From an uncultured Campylobacter sp. (GTDB taxonomy: Bacteria; Campylobacterota; Campylobacteria; Campylobacterales; Campylobacteraceae): DNA of 64,000 nt. Below the pieces are notes generated by a model. That model ran no database searches, was not told the DNA's origin, and saw only the letters and a program-made list of their open reading frames with translations. Below are positions 9,196 through 18,604 of the stretch, in pieces; position 1 is the stretch's first letter, and every line of letters starts with the position of its first letter. The DNA is taken from contig NZ_CALGPY010000009.1 of assembly GCF_937959485.1 (NCBI RefSeq), forward strand, positions 32,178-96,177. Reading direction: 5' to 3'. The translations under genes were made by a program, and so were the position numbers.

Positions 9196-9203
9196 GCTCT
9201 CTC

Positions 9204-9641
9204 CTAAACAGCTTCTATGATGTAATTTGGAAGTATATCATCGCTTTTATTTAAAACCGATAAATCCTGCGGCAAAGATAGCGTGGCGGGGGCACATTTT
9301 TTCATTTTGATTTCGCCGCACTCGTAAACGTAGCTGAAGTTTTTATTCGCTCTGATCGGCCCAAAGCCGCTTAGCTCAAAGCCGCTGATTGCGTATAGCG
9401 GCACATCAAGAGCTATGCTAAGCGTGCGCAATATCACATAGCTTACCTTCATGCCCATAAAGCTGCCTGGAGTATTTGCGTAGATGAGCTCTTTGATCTT
9501 ATAAGTTTTTAGAATTTCGCTAAATTTGCAGATCAGAAATTTATCGGCTTTTTCGCCCTCATTGCTTTTAAATTCCGCTATCTTAGCGCCGTTTTCATAC
9601 ACGCCGAGTAGGCATGGAGCGCTAAGAGCAGCGATTAGAAT
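9204..9641 (-). CDS. tsaB: tRNA threonylcarbamoyladenosine protein TsaB (start codon uncertain, perhaps ATT)
   Basis: Partner of TsaD in making the t6A modification of ANN-decoding tRNAs. The core has YANTPGSFMGMKVSYVILRT, matching the TsaB interface helix; the short C-terminus is usual in Campylobacter. The only conventional start in frame is GTG at 9602, but homology continues upstream: the codons before it read LIAALSAPCLLG, the first beta strand of the fold. The frame is open back to the lpxC stop at 9668. ATT at 9641, with AGAGG five bases upstream, would give MLIAALSAPCLLG; ATC at 9656 or 9635 are alternatives. A sequencing error cannot be excluded. Confidence 0.75.
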   Translation of the reverse strand: MLIAALSAPCLLGVYENGAKIAEFKSNEGEKADKFLICKFSEILKTYKIKELIYANTPGSFMGMKVSYVILRTLSIALDVPLYAISGFELSGFGPIRANKNFSYVYECGEIKMKKCAPATLSLPQDLSVLNKSDDILPNYIIEAV

Positions 9642-9665
9642 TTCAACCTCTTTGATTTTGCGCCC

Positions 9666-10550
9666 TTAAGCAAAGACTTCTTGATATTCGCGCACAACCT
9701 CGGCGGTAAGATCTACTAGCTCGAAATTTTTAGCATCGGCTAAAACTGATAAAGTTAGTTTATGATTTAGATCGTGGCTTCCCGCAAACGCCGTATAATC
9801 GCCCAAAATCGGAGCGCCCACCAGCGCCAAATCGCCGATCGCGTCTAAAATTTTATGGCGGACGAACTCATTTTCAAAGCGCAAACCCTCGGGGTTCAAA
9901 ATTTTATTCTCATCGATTACGACGGCGTTTTCTAAGCTGCCGCCTAGAGCTAGACCCATGGAACGTAGCGCTTGCACATCTTTTAAAAATCCAAACGTGC
10001 GTGCTCGCGAAATTTCTTTAAGATAAGCTTTCTTACTAAATTCAAAAACATGGTGCTGAGTGCCGATGAGCGGATGGCTAAATTTAATCGTATAATCAAA
10101 TTTAGGGCTCTTGCTAGGACTTAGTCGCACGAGCTTATCGCCCTCGCGAATCTCCACGGCACGCTTGATAATAAGGGCTTTTTTATTAGCGTCAAGCTCT
10201 CTTACCCCCGCTTCGTCCAAAAGCATACAAAAGCTCGCGGAGCTTCCGTCCATCACAGGAATTTCATTAGCATCGACGATGATACGGATATTATCGATAC
10301 CATAGGCATTAATAGCACTCATTAGATGCTCTATTGTTGATATATAGCCCTTCTCATTTCCTACGACAGTCGCCATCTGCGTATTTATGACGTTTTTCGG
10401 CTCGGCTTTAAAACTAATGCCAAGATCACTTCTATAAAATACGATTCCACTGCCCGCCTCTAAAGGCTCTAACGTAAGTTTGATAGGCTCACCTTTGTGC
10501 AATCCGATGCCGACGTTATGGACTTTCTTAGCTATCGTTGTCTGTCTCAT
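9666..10550 (-). CDS. lpxC: UDP-3-O-acyl-N-acetylglucosamine deacetylase
   Basis: Zinc enzyme catalysing the committed step of lipid A synthesis. Starts MRQTTIAKKVHNVGIGLH. Catalytic features: STIEHLMSAI with a zinc His and Glu, RHKILDAIGDLAL with a second zinc His and the Asp, and the final His in SHDLNHKL. 294 residues, usual length. I chose ATG at 10550, with GAGGA upstream, rather than an open ATG ten codons earlier. Its stop TAA is in the same frame as tsaB. Confidence 0.96.
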   Translation of the reverse strand: MRQTTIAKKVHNVGIGLHKGEPIKLTLEPLEAGSGIVFYRSDLGISFKAEPKNVINTQMATVVGNEKGYISTIEHLMSAINAYGIDNIRIIVDANEIPVMDGSSASFCMLLDEAGVRELDANKKALIIKRAVEIREGDKLVRLSPSKSPKFDYTIKFSHPLIGTQHHVFEFSKKAYLKEISRARTFGFLKDVQALRSMGLALGGSLENAVVIDENKILNPEGLRFENEFVRHKILDAIGDLALVGAPILGDYTAFAGSHDLNHKLTLSVLADAKNFELVDLTAEVVREYQEVFA

Positions 10551-10600
10551 TTCTATCCTCGTTTTCATTAACTCGCGCATTATAGCGAAAATTTTAAAAT

Positions 10601-11980
10601 TTACTTACCTTTTTCTATTACTTTTTTGGACGATTCTAAGACGTCGGTAATGTTATCTTTCATCCACTTAGGATCCATCCACTCCTCGGGTCTTACGTCC
10701 ACACCCTGAACTACGATGCCAAAATGCAGATGATCTCCAAAAGCAAAGCCGCTTGAGCCCGTCTGTGCTAGAATGTCGCCCGGCTTTACGTCGCTGCCGA
10801 CGCTTAACTGCGTCGCCGAGCAGTGTCCGTATATGCCGTATAATCCGAAGCCGTAGTAAATTCCTAAATTTAATCCGAAAATTCCGTTTTCCTGCGCGAA
10901 AACCACTTTGCCGTAGTTACTCTCTTTGATATCGGCGTTTGCGACGCTTGCTAGATCGAGCCCCATATGCCATGACTCGCTTACTTGTTCGTCGTTCATA
11001 AAAAATATCCGATGATCGGCAAAGCTTGCTACCGCTGCGCCTTTAGCAAGCGGATAAAAAGGCTTTAGCTCAAATCCATTTATTTTATCCTCGTGCACCG
11101 CGCTAGTAGCAGCGTGCAGATCATCTCCGTTTTTCTTACGCAGAGTTTCATTTACGAATTTGAATTTTTCCAGATCGCTCATCGAGTTAAAATTCTGCGC
11201 GTATTGGCTAGCCAGATCACTTACTTTGCCGTTAATAAAACCCGGATTTAGCTTGATAGTAGAGACCTTATATTTTTTGTCTTGATAAAAATATTTGATC
11301 TGCGAAATGCTTTCGTTGCCTGCACGATCAGTGGCGACCGCTTCTGCGCGAAATTCCTCTAAATTTGCAGGCCACGCTACGAGAGACGCATAATAGCCCT
11401 CTTTTACAAAAGGAATTGCTTTAAAAATTTTGCCATAGTTGGTTTTGACATAGACTTCGTTTAGGCGCTCGTCTTTAGCTGAGAATACAACTACAGCGCT
11501 ACCGCCTTTGGTGATTTTATAGGATTGATTGATGATATTGATGATGGGCTTTTTGTCGTCTATTATTATATTTGCCGTTTTTACGCTCTTATTTCCTTGC
11601 GCAAAATTCCACGAGCTAATGTCGTTTGCAAAAACCTCGAGCTTGTAGTTTTTATCTTTATTAAGCATCAAATTTTTAGGAAATTGCACGGCAAGCTCTA
11701 GCGTCGTTTGCGGAACGTTCAGCTCCTCATTTAGTAGCGGTATCGTGCTGGCTCCATCGTTTAAATTAACGCGAACGAGCTTAATGCCGGTATCGTCTGA
11801 AATTTTAATCTTTAAAGGCGAAGTTAAATTCCAATAAATTTCATTTTCCAGCGCAATTTGCGGAGGATTTTTTTCAAATTTCGGCGAGGTAAAAATTCTA
11901 AAAATTCCATAAACCAAAGCGCATATTATAATAAGAAATATTAAAATTTTAAGCTTCGTTCCATTGCCATTTCTACGCAT
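10601..11980 (-). CDS. M23 family metallopeptidase, membrane-anchored
   Basis: Predicted peptidoglycan endopeptidase acting in the periplasm. One N-terminal membrane anchor (residues 10-28) is followed by about 280 residues of extracytoplasmic sequence with beta-sandwich character, then a C-terminal M23 (LytM) domain with HMGLDLA near residue 338 and HLHFGIV near 416, giving the HxxxD and HxH zinc ligands. 459 residues. In C. jejuni the homologue in this position also precedes lpxC, and M23 peptidases of this type shape the helical cell; which of those enzymes this matches is not clear from sequence alone. Confidence 0.88.
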   Translation of the reverse strand: MRRNGNGTKLKILIFLIIICALVYGIFRIFTSPKFEKNPPQIALENEIYWNLTSPLKIKISDDTGIKLVRVNLNDGASTIPLLNEELNVPQTTLELAVQFPKNLMLNKDKNYKLEVFANDISSWNFAQGNKSVKTANIIIDDKKPIINIINQSYKITKGGSAVVVFSAKDERLNEVYVKTNYGKIFKAIPFVKEGYYASLVAWPANLEEFRAEAVATDRAGNESISQIKYFYQDKKYKVSTIKLNPGFINGKVSDLASQYAQNFNSMSDLEKFKFVNETLRKKNGDDLHAATSAVHEDKINGFELKPFYPLAKGAAVASFADHRIFFMNDEQVSESWHMGLDLASVANADIKESNYGKVVFAQENGIFGLNLGIYYGFGLYGIYGHCSATQLSVGSDVKPGDILAQTGSSGFAFGDHLHFGIVVQGVDVRPEEWMDPKWMKDNITDVLESSKKVIEKGK

Positions 11981-12544
11981 AAAAGAGCCTTTGATATGAT
12001 TTTAGAGCGCGATTTTACAAGCTTAACTTAAATTATCGGTAAAGCGAGGCAAAATTTAACGCAAATGTTTAGCGATTTACGAGGCGATTTAAAATTTTAA
12101 ATTCTAGCGACTTTAGAATCTCAAAATTTATGAGCTTTAAAATTCAGTGGCGCGCTAAATCCTATTACAGTGAAATTCCGCGCGCGACAAAGCGGCGTTT
12201 ATCGTCTATATCGTAATCTTTAAAATTTCAATATTAGAATTTCTTTAAATTATGCTAATGGCTTGTATTGATTTTTTTTAGAACACTTATACTTAAAATT
12301 TTGCCATACGAATGAAATTTTAAACTATCTTGATAAATAAAATTCTAAAAAATTCAAAGCAAGCTATGCGTTTAAATTTCATCCTAAGCCGAGCGGAATT
12401 CCAATTAAAATTTAGCTCAAACCGCCTACAATAATTCGGCTGCAAATTAGCGCGACACGGAAAGCTAAAATCGTGAGCGTTATTAAATTTTAAGGCGTGC
12501 GGTAGAAATTCTACGCACGCCACAGCGTTCGCAAGTCGTCGCGC
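11981..12544. other. Gap between M23 peptidase and bamA
   Basis: About 560 bases, rich in AAATTTTAAA-type words. An open frame at 12320-12523 has low-complexity composition and no start signal, so I do not call it. I see no RNA gene. Confidence 0.5.
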
Positions 12545-14800
12545 TTAATTAAATCTAGCACCGATGCTAAATTCGAAGCTATTTGTGTCGTCGTGCGGTT
12601 TTTTATTAAGCGGCTTGACGAAGTATAACTGCAAAGGCCCCATCGGCGTCATCCACTCGATACCAGCACCCGTGCTGTAGCGCTCCTCTTCATTCCAGTC
12701 ATGATCGCCGATCATTCCGTAGTCAAAAAACGTTACAAAGCGCATTTTAAGCCTATCGACCACCGGAAAGCTTAGCTCAAAAGAGTTATTGAAGCTCTGC
12801 ATGCCGCCTGTTTCGATATAGCGGCAATTATTTGCATTTAAGCAGATCTCTTTTTTCGGGATACTGCGACCTTCGTAGCCTCTAATGCTTTTCATTCCGC
12901 CTAGGAATAGCTTTTCGTTGATCGGGATCTTTTTATTACCTTCCCACATATAGCCCGTTGCAGCTTTGTATCTAAAGATAATGTCGTGATCGATATAATC
13001 TCGCAAGCCAAAATAGTAGTTAAACGATCCTCGCGCCTTGGTGTAGTCCATATCGCCGCCAAGACCCGCGTACTCTAAGCTAGCACTTGCGATCATACCG
13101 CTTCTTGGCAAGTAATAATCATCTGTGCTGTTGTATGTAATAGACGGGATAATCGAGCTTTTTAAATTCTTGCCATCTAGATAGCCTGCTTTGGCGTAAT
13201 ATTCGTTTAAGCCCTTAATCTCGCTTTTTTCGAGATAATATGTAAGGCTTACATCGGTATTACGCCCGATCTTGCGACCGCCCGTGATTGAAAATCCGTA
13301 AGATTTCTCATCGTAATCGTCCCAGTCATAGTCGTTGGCAAAGATCGATCCGCCCAAGCTATACTCAGAATCAAATACTCTAGGATTGGTTAAGCTCAAG
13401 CGTCCGCTTAACTGATCGTCACTCTTTTCAACCGAGAACGCGCCGTGAAGACCGGTGCCAAATACGTTTCTATCGCTGATACCGCCGCTAAGTAAAATTC
13501 CATCCTCGCTGCCATATCCGATACCACCCGTGATAGAGCCTGTAGGAGCTTCTTTGACTGCGACTTCAAGATCGATCTGATCATTAGAAACGCGGTTTTC
13601 TTTAATCTCCACCTCATCGAAATATCCCGTGCGTTTTAAAGAATTTAACGAATCGTTGTAGTCGGTTTTGCTATATAAATTTCCCTCGGTCAGATACATC
13701 TCGCGGCGGATGACCTTGTCCTCGGTCTTATCGTTACCCGAAATCGTTACGTTTCTAATATAGACTTTATCCTCCGGGATAACCTGATACGTGATAGCGA
13801 CCGTGCGAGCTTCTTTGTCCTGCTTAGTCTTAGGCACGATGCGCACATAGGCGTATCCCTGATCCGCGACTAAAGTCTCTAGCGTATTCATATCGCGGCG
13901 CAAACGCTCGGAATTCATTGTATCGCCCTTTTGAAGCTTGAAATCGTCCAAAACTTTTTCTTTATCAAGCTTGATTATATCTGCAGGATACTCGATATCT
14001 ACAGAGCTTACGGTATATTGCTCGCCCTCACTGATGTAGTAGGTAAGATCAGCAGTGTAATTATCCATATCGGCATTAAGTAGCGGCGCCGAAACCTGCG
14101 CGTCTAAGTAGCCTTTTTTATAATATTCTTCTTGAATTCTATTTGCGTCGTTAGGAAGCTCGGCGGTTTTTACCTTGCCGTCGTTAAAGCCCCACATCCA
14201 GCCCAGCATCTCGCGTTCTTTATTGGCAACGGATGGCTCTATATCATCATAGTCGAGCTTGTCTGCGCCTACTAAATTTACCTTATCGATGATGATATTT
14301 TCGCCGCGATTTACCTCGATCGTTAGCAAGATGACCGATTTATCGTCGTTTATCGGCTTTGGATAAAATTCCACCACGGTATCAAAAAAGCCCTTGACTT
14401 CGTAGTATTGCTTGATACGGGTCTCCGCTTTTTTAGCAGCCACCTCGTCGTAAACCTGACCCGGACGCAAGCCGATGAGCTCATTGATCTTGTCGCGATC
14501 ATTGGTCACTACGTTTTTGATCTCGACCTTAGCGATAGTCGGCTTTTCGGTTACATTGATAGTGACCGCGCCGCCTTGTTCGCTGATATAAACGTCGCTG
14601 AAATAGCCCTGCTCAAATAGCTTCGAGATCGCAGCATTCGTGTTTTCGCCGTTAAGCTCATCGCCTACCTTAAGTCCTGAAATTTGCTGTGCGACCTGTG
14701 GAGAAAGATGCCTTAGCCCTTCAAATTTAATGGATTTGATCTGCGCGGCGCACGCCACGGAAATCCCGCCTACTAAGAGTAAAAAAACGCTTTTTTTCAT
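12545..14800 (-). CDS. bamA: Outer membrane protein assembly factor BamA
   Basis: Essential Omp85 protein that folds beta-barrels into the outer membrane. Signal peptide 1-19, then five POTRA domains to about residue 430 and a 16-strand barrel. The barrel contains GGMKSIRGYEGRSI, the conserved lid-loop VRGF/Y-type motif, and ends FSIGARFN with a terminal aromatic as required for outer membrane proteins. 751 residues. It is transcribed divergently from tyrA. Confidence 0.95.
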   Translation of the reverse strand: MKKSVFLLLVGGISVACAAQIKSIKFEGLRHLSPQVAQQISGLKVGDELNGENTNAAISKLFEQGYFSDVYISEQGGAVTINVTEKPTIAKVEIKNVVTNDRDKINELIGLRPGQVYDEVAAKKAETRIKQYYEVKGFFDTVVEFYPKPINDDKSVILLTIEVNRGENIIIDKVNLVGADKLDYDDIEPSVANKEREMLGWMWGFNDGKVKTAELPNDANRIQEEYYKKGYLDAQVSAPLLNADMDNYTADLTYYISEGEQYTVSSVDIEYPADIIKLDKEKVLDDFKLQKGDTMNSERLRRDMNTLETLVADQGYAYVRIVPKTKQDKEARTVAITYQVIPEDKVYIRNVTISGNDKTEDKVIRREMYLTEGNLYSKTDYNDSLNSLKRTGYFDEVEIKENRVSNDQIDLEVAVKEAPTGSITGGIGYGSEDGILLSGGISDRNVFGTGLHGAFSVEKSDDQLSGRLSLTNPRVFDSEYSLGGSIFANDYDWDDYDEKSYGFSITGGRKIGRNTDVSLTYYLEKSEIKGLNEYYAKAGYLDGKNLKSSIIPSITYNSTDDYYLPRSGMIASASLEYAGLGGDMDYTKARGSFNYYFGLRDYIDHDIIFRYKAATGYMWEGNKKIPINEKLFLGGMKSIRGYEGRSIPKKEICLNANNCRYIETGGMQSFNNSFELSFPVVDRLKMRFVTFFDYGMIGDHDWNEEERYSTGAGIEWMTPMGPLQLYFVKPLNKKPHDDTNSFEFSIGARFN

Positions 14801-14832
14801 AAAATTTTACCTAAAAACGAAAATAATTTGCG

Positions 14833-14838
14833 TATAAT
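14833..14838 (+). promoter_or_regulatory. -10 element for tyrA
   Basis: TATAAT 44 bases before the tyrA ATG in the short bamA-tyrA divergent spacer. Campylobacter sigma-70 promoters need mainly a -10 element with T-rich DNA upstream. Confidence 0.5.
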
Positions 14839-14881
14839 ACCACATTAAAATTAAAACTTGCATATATCAAAAAGGAATTTT

Positions 14882-15712
14882 ATGAAGATAGGAATTATCG
14901 GCTTGGGTCTCATCGGCGGCTCTCTTGGGCTATGCCTAAAAAGCACCAAAATAATTAGCGCCGTCTATGGCTGCGACATCAACCGCGAAAACGAAAAAGA
15001 AGCTCTGCGGCTCGGGCTCGTGCATGAAATTTTAAGCCTGGAACAGATGAAGCAAAGCTGCGACGCGATCTTTCTCGCAATCCCCGTGGAGGCAATTATT
15101 GAGACGTTGCAAAAACTAAGCGACTGCAGAAGCGAGACGACGATCATCGATCTGGGAAGCACGAAATTTAAAATTTTGCAAAACTGCCCGCCGCAGATCA
15201 GACGAAATTTCATCGCAGCTCACCCAATGGCAGGTACCGAAAACTCCGGCCCGCAAGCGGCGTTTAAAGAGCTTTTAAACGGCGCGGTAGTCGTCATCTG
15301 CGACGATCACGGCGCAGATGAAGTGCATATCAAACGAGCGGTCGAAATTTTTTCATTTGCAGGGATGAAGATTGTATTTATGGACGCAAAAAGCCACGAT
15401 CACCACGTGGCGCTCATCTCGCACCTGCCGCATGCGATCAGCTATTCGCTCGTAAACAGCGTGCTAAAAGAGGAAAATCGCCGCAATATCATAAATTTAG
15501 CCGGCGGCAGCTTCTCGGGCATGAGCCGTATCGCCAAGAGCTCGCCGCAGATGTGGGTCGATATTTTTAAGCAAAACCGCACAAACCTGCTGGGCGCGAT
15601 CGATGCTTTTAAAAACGAGCTTGAAATTTGCGTACAGATGATTGAGGGCGAGCGCTGGGGCGAGCTTGAGGCGTGGATGTATGAAGCGCGCAAGCTAAGG
15701 GATATTATTTAA
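14882..15712 (+). CDS. tyrA: Prephenate dehydrogenase
   Basis: NAD(P)-dependent oxidative decarboxylation of prephenate in tyrosine synthesis. Starts MKIGIIGLGLIGGSLG, the Rossmann nucleotide-binding loop. Further motifs are IIDLGSTK, AAHPMAGTENSGP and HLPHAISYSLV. 276 residues. ATG at 14882 is preceded by AAAGGA; an upstream in-frame ATG eight codons earlier lacks a binding site. In C. jejuni tyrA also neighbours bamA. Confidence 0.94.
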   Translation: MKIGIIGLGLIGGSLGLCLKSTKIISAVYGCDINRENEKEALRLGLVHEILSLEQMKQSCDAIFLAIPVEAIIETLQKLSDCRSETTIIDLGSTKFKILQNCPPQIRRNFIAAHPMAGTENSGPQAAFKELLNGAVVVICDDHGADEVHIKRAVEIFSFAGMKIVFMDAKSHDHHVALISHLPHAISYSLVNSVLKEENRRNIINLAGGSFSGMSRIAKSSPQMWVDIFKQNRTNLLGAIDAFKNELEICVQMIEGERWGELEAWMYEARKLRDII

Positions 15713-15834
15713 AATTTCAGCACGACCTGACTGCGCGACGGGTGCTTTAAGAACGCGTCTTTAAATTCTAAAATTTCGCTTTCAAACAGCCCGCACAAAT
15801 TTAAATTTTAATACGTGCGAGCCTGGATGCGAAC

Positions 15835-16566
15835 TCAAAAATCTATGCATTCTTGCGTAAAAATTTTCTTTGAGGGAAACTCAAACTCGCAAAGCCTCGC
15901 CTTCTCGCCCCAGTGCTTTTTATAAACACAGCCCAGATCGATATTTGCGCTAAATTCCGTAATGACGGGCTTTTTTACCGGCGTGTGCCCGTAGACATTA
16001 AAAATTCCATCATTCGCGCTATCATCTCCGCGCCCGCTTAGCACGTGAGCGGCGAAGCTTTTCGCGCGCTCTACATCGTGTCTAATCCCCCACGCGCGCC
16101 CCACTGCGGAGTGCGATACGACGAGAGCGCGACCGCTTTCATCACACAAATCATACTCCAGGTAAATCGGCAGCCGCGAGACAAACCGCAGATGCTCCTT
16201 GCATTGCTTCACGCCTCCGTGACGATAATACGACGCTAGCGTCGCCTCACCGCCGTTATTAAATAGCCAGCTTTCATCCAGGCTAAAAAATGCGTAGAGG
16301 TCATTTGAACTCGTAAATTTGCCCGTCTTTGCGCACCTTAGTGCAGTTTTTGCGTTGCCCGCAAAGCGCTTTTCGTGATTGCCCATCACCGCGTCATATC
16401 CGCGAGTGCGCACTAGCTCCACCACATCCGCGCTCGCAGGGCCTCGGTCGATCAGATCGCCCACAAAGCAAATTTTGCTATCAAATTTATGCGGCAGCTG
16501 CTCTATTAACGCCAAAAGCGATCTGTAGCAGCCGTGCACGTCGCCTATGATATAGATATTTTGCAT
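15835..16566 (-). CDS. Calcineurin-type serine/threonine phosphatase-like metallophosphoesterase
   Basis: 243 residues. Shows the metal-binding signatures of the PPP/ApaH superfamily: GDVHGCYRS near residue 8, GDLIDRGP near 37, GNHEKRF near 62, and later VSHSAVG and YGHTPVKKP with His ligands. The substrate could be phosphoprotein or diadenosine tetraphosphate; sequence alone does not decide. ATG is preceded by AAGGAA. It is convergent with tyrA. Confidence 0.85.
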   Translation of the reverse strand: MQNIYIIGDVHGCYRSLLALIEQLPHKFDSKICFVGDLIDRGPASADVVELVRTRGYDAVMGNHEKRFAGNAKTALRCAKTGKFTSSNDLYAFFSLDESWLFNNGGEATLASYYRHGGVKQCKEHLRFVSRLPIYLEYDLCDESGRALVVSHSAVGRAWGIRHDVERAKSFAAHVLSGRGDDSANDGIFNVYGHTPVKKPVITEFSANIDLGCVYKKHWGEKARLCEFEFPSKKIFTQECIDF

Positions 16567-16678
16567 AATTTTTCCTTAAATTTTAACGCCCTCGCCTTTT
16601 AACGCGCGAGCTGTGATTGTAAGCGGCGACCAAGAATTTCAAGGCGAAATTCTGCACTAAATTTTAAAATTTCGCGCG

Positions 16679-17116
16679 CTAGGACTTGGGCGGATAAATC
16701 TGCTTTAGAACCTCGGCTACGACGATCATAAAAAGAACGATAAATATTAATGCGCTAAGCAATGAGGAATAAAACCTCGCAAGATGCAAATCTGAAACAA
16801 TCAGCGCCACAATCATCATCCCTAAAAATGGCGATAGCATCCAAACCGCTGCTGTAGGCAAAAATAGATTTACGAAAAAATCCGTGAGCTTACCAAAATC
16901 CTTTAACTTTGCGGCAAGTATCGCGCAAATCCCGCAGAAAAATATCCACAAAAATAGGAAATATACGCACTTCTGCTGTAGCCATTCTAAGGGATCGTCA
17001 AACCGGACGCTAGATGTGTCAAAAATCTGCCCTATAAAAAAACCCATTAAACTTGAAATGCACATCAAGCAAAAACTCATCGAAAATGCGCAGGCTATAA
17101 TTTTTAAAATAATCAT
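16679..17116 (-). CDS. Hypothetical four-helix membrane protein
   Basis: 145 residues with hydrophobic segments at about 2-29, 50-69, 87-112 and 115-137, ending in a short basic tail. No recognisable family. It is 22 bases downstream of dusB on the same strand and may be co-transcribed. Confidence 0.6.
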   Translation of the reverse strand: MIILKIIACAFSMSFCLMCISSLMGFFIGQIFDTSSVRFDDPLEWLQQKCVYFLFLWIFFCGICAILAAKLKDFGKLTDFFVNLFLPTAAVWMLSPFLGMMIVALIVSDLHLARFYSSLLSALIFIVLFMIVVAEVLKQIYPPKS

Positions 17117-17138
17117 CAGAGTTCCTAAAATTCTAAAT

Positions 17139-18065
17139 TTAGGCTAAAAATTCCTCGATTAGCCGAGTCATTTCGCTCTCAGCAGCGACGTGGTTGATCT
17201 GCTCGCGAAAGCTTGCGGCGTTTTCGCGCCCCTTGGAGTATTCGTGCAGATGCTTGCGAAATATCGCCACGCCGTGGCTGCCGTAGTGGCTTAACATCTG
17301 GGAGAAATGATAGAGCACGACCTCCCTTTTTAGCGCGTCGCTTGCGCGTTCGCCCGTTTTGATCTCGCGAAAGATCCACGGCCTGCCGATGACCGCGCGA
17401 CCGATCATCAGCGCGTCTGCGCCGCTAAGGTCTCGCACTGCAGGCGCATTGGCGGAGTTTATGTCGCCGTTTGCGATCACGGGGATTTGCAGCGCGCATT
17501 TGGCTCTTGCGATCGCGCCGTAATCCACCGCCGCGCTGTATCCGCCCGCTCTGGTGCGGCCATGAATCGCGATAAAATCGGCTCCTGCGCCTTGTACGGC
17601 GCGAGCGATATTTTCGATATCCACGGCGCCGAAGCCCAGCCGCACCTTCGCGCTCGTAAATTTTTTGTTCGAATACTTTTTTATAGTCTCAACCAGGCGC
17701 GATAGACGGGGCAGATCGAGCAGCAGCGCCGAGCCGGCACCTTGCTTTACGACCTTGGGGACGGGGCAGCCGCAGTTTAGATCGATGCCGTCGATGCCGT
17801 CAAATTTATTGATGAGCAAAACCGCCTTTTTGATAATTTCCGCATCGCTGCCCGCGATCTGCACAAAAAATGGGGTTTCGGCGGCGTTTTTTTCGAGCAT
17901 CTTTAGCGTCTTTTCACCCTCGAAAACAAGGGCGTTTGCGCTTATCATCTCGCTTACGGTCGCGTCGCAGCCGAATTTTTTCACTACGCCCCGCAGCGGC
18001 GGATCTGAAAAGCCCGCCAAAGGCGCCAAAAATAGAGGGTCCTTTTTAAAAAAATCTTCCGTCAT
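17139..18065 (-). CDS. dusB: tRNA-dihydrouridine synthase (DusB type)
   Basis: FMN-dependent reduction of uridines in tRNA. TIM barrel with PLAGFSDPPLRG at the start, the catalytic cysteine in LNCGCPVPKVVKQGAGSALL near residue 100, then AIHGRTRAGGY and ALMIGRAVIGRPW for FMN phosphate binding. 308 residues, usual length. The same gene occupies this place in C. jejuni, followed by the membrane protein, DksA-like, rlmH and accD genes as here. Confidence 0.92.
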   Translation of the reverse strand: MTEDFFKKDPLFLAPLAGFSDPPLRGVVKKFGCDATVSEMISANALVFEGEKTLKMLEKNAAETPFFVQIAGSDAEIIKKAVLLINKFDGIDGIDLNCGCPVPKVVKQGAGSALLLDLPRLSRLVETIKKYSNKKFTSAKVRLGFGAVDIENIARAVQGAGADFIAIHGRTRAGGYSAAVDYGAIARAKCALQIPVIANGDINSANAPAVRDLSGADALMIGRAVIGRPWIFREIKTGERASDALKREVVLYHFSQMLSHYGSHGVAIFRKHLHEYSKGRENAASFREQINHVAAESEMTRLIEEFLA

Positions 18066-18604
18066 TTTAAATTTCTCATTTTGATTTCGTTTGAATTTAA
18101 ACCTTTAAATTTAATACCGCAGCGCTTGCAGCGGATTTTGCCACGAGCTTCAAAATTTTAAATTTCATAGGCTGTGGCATTCGCATTTAGGCGCAAATTT
18201 TATTTTTAAGCTTAGCTAATTTGCATGGCGGCAAAACGGCAGCAAGAATGATCGCCACTAAATTTTATTTGCACGGCGAGCCCAACAGCAGCTTGCAAAA
18301 CGCCGCGCGGATTTTAAAATTTCATCACTTTATTCGGCTAGCAAGTCTTGCGCTTTACGTTTAAATTTTAAATTTCATCGCGTAAATGCAAAATCCGTTT
18401 ACGCGCGCACTACACAAACAAATCTTTTAAATTTTACCGCTTGCGCGCATTGATTTTTCGATAAATTTTGAAATTTCAAATTTGCGCGAGTTAGAATTTT
18501 ATCCGCATTTTAAATTTTATCGCGTAGGCTGTGTTTAATGGACGCAAAGAGCGTAAAAAGCAGCCTCTCTTACCCGCATAAAACGAACTCGTAAAATTAC
18601 TGAG
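18066..18604. other. Gap with scattered AAATTTTAAATTTCAT repeats
   Basis: About 540 bases without a gene. Related segments at 18149-18180, 18360-18385 and 18508-18540 share AAATTTTAAATTT or AAATTTTAT followed by combinations of CATCGCGTA and GGCTGTG. Confidence 0.45.

Noticed and set aside
12320..12523. 67-residue frame between the M23 gene and bamA
   Set aside because: No start signal, composition of AAATTT-rich gap DNA.
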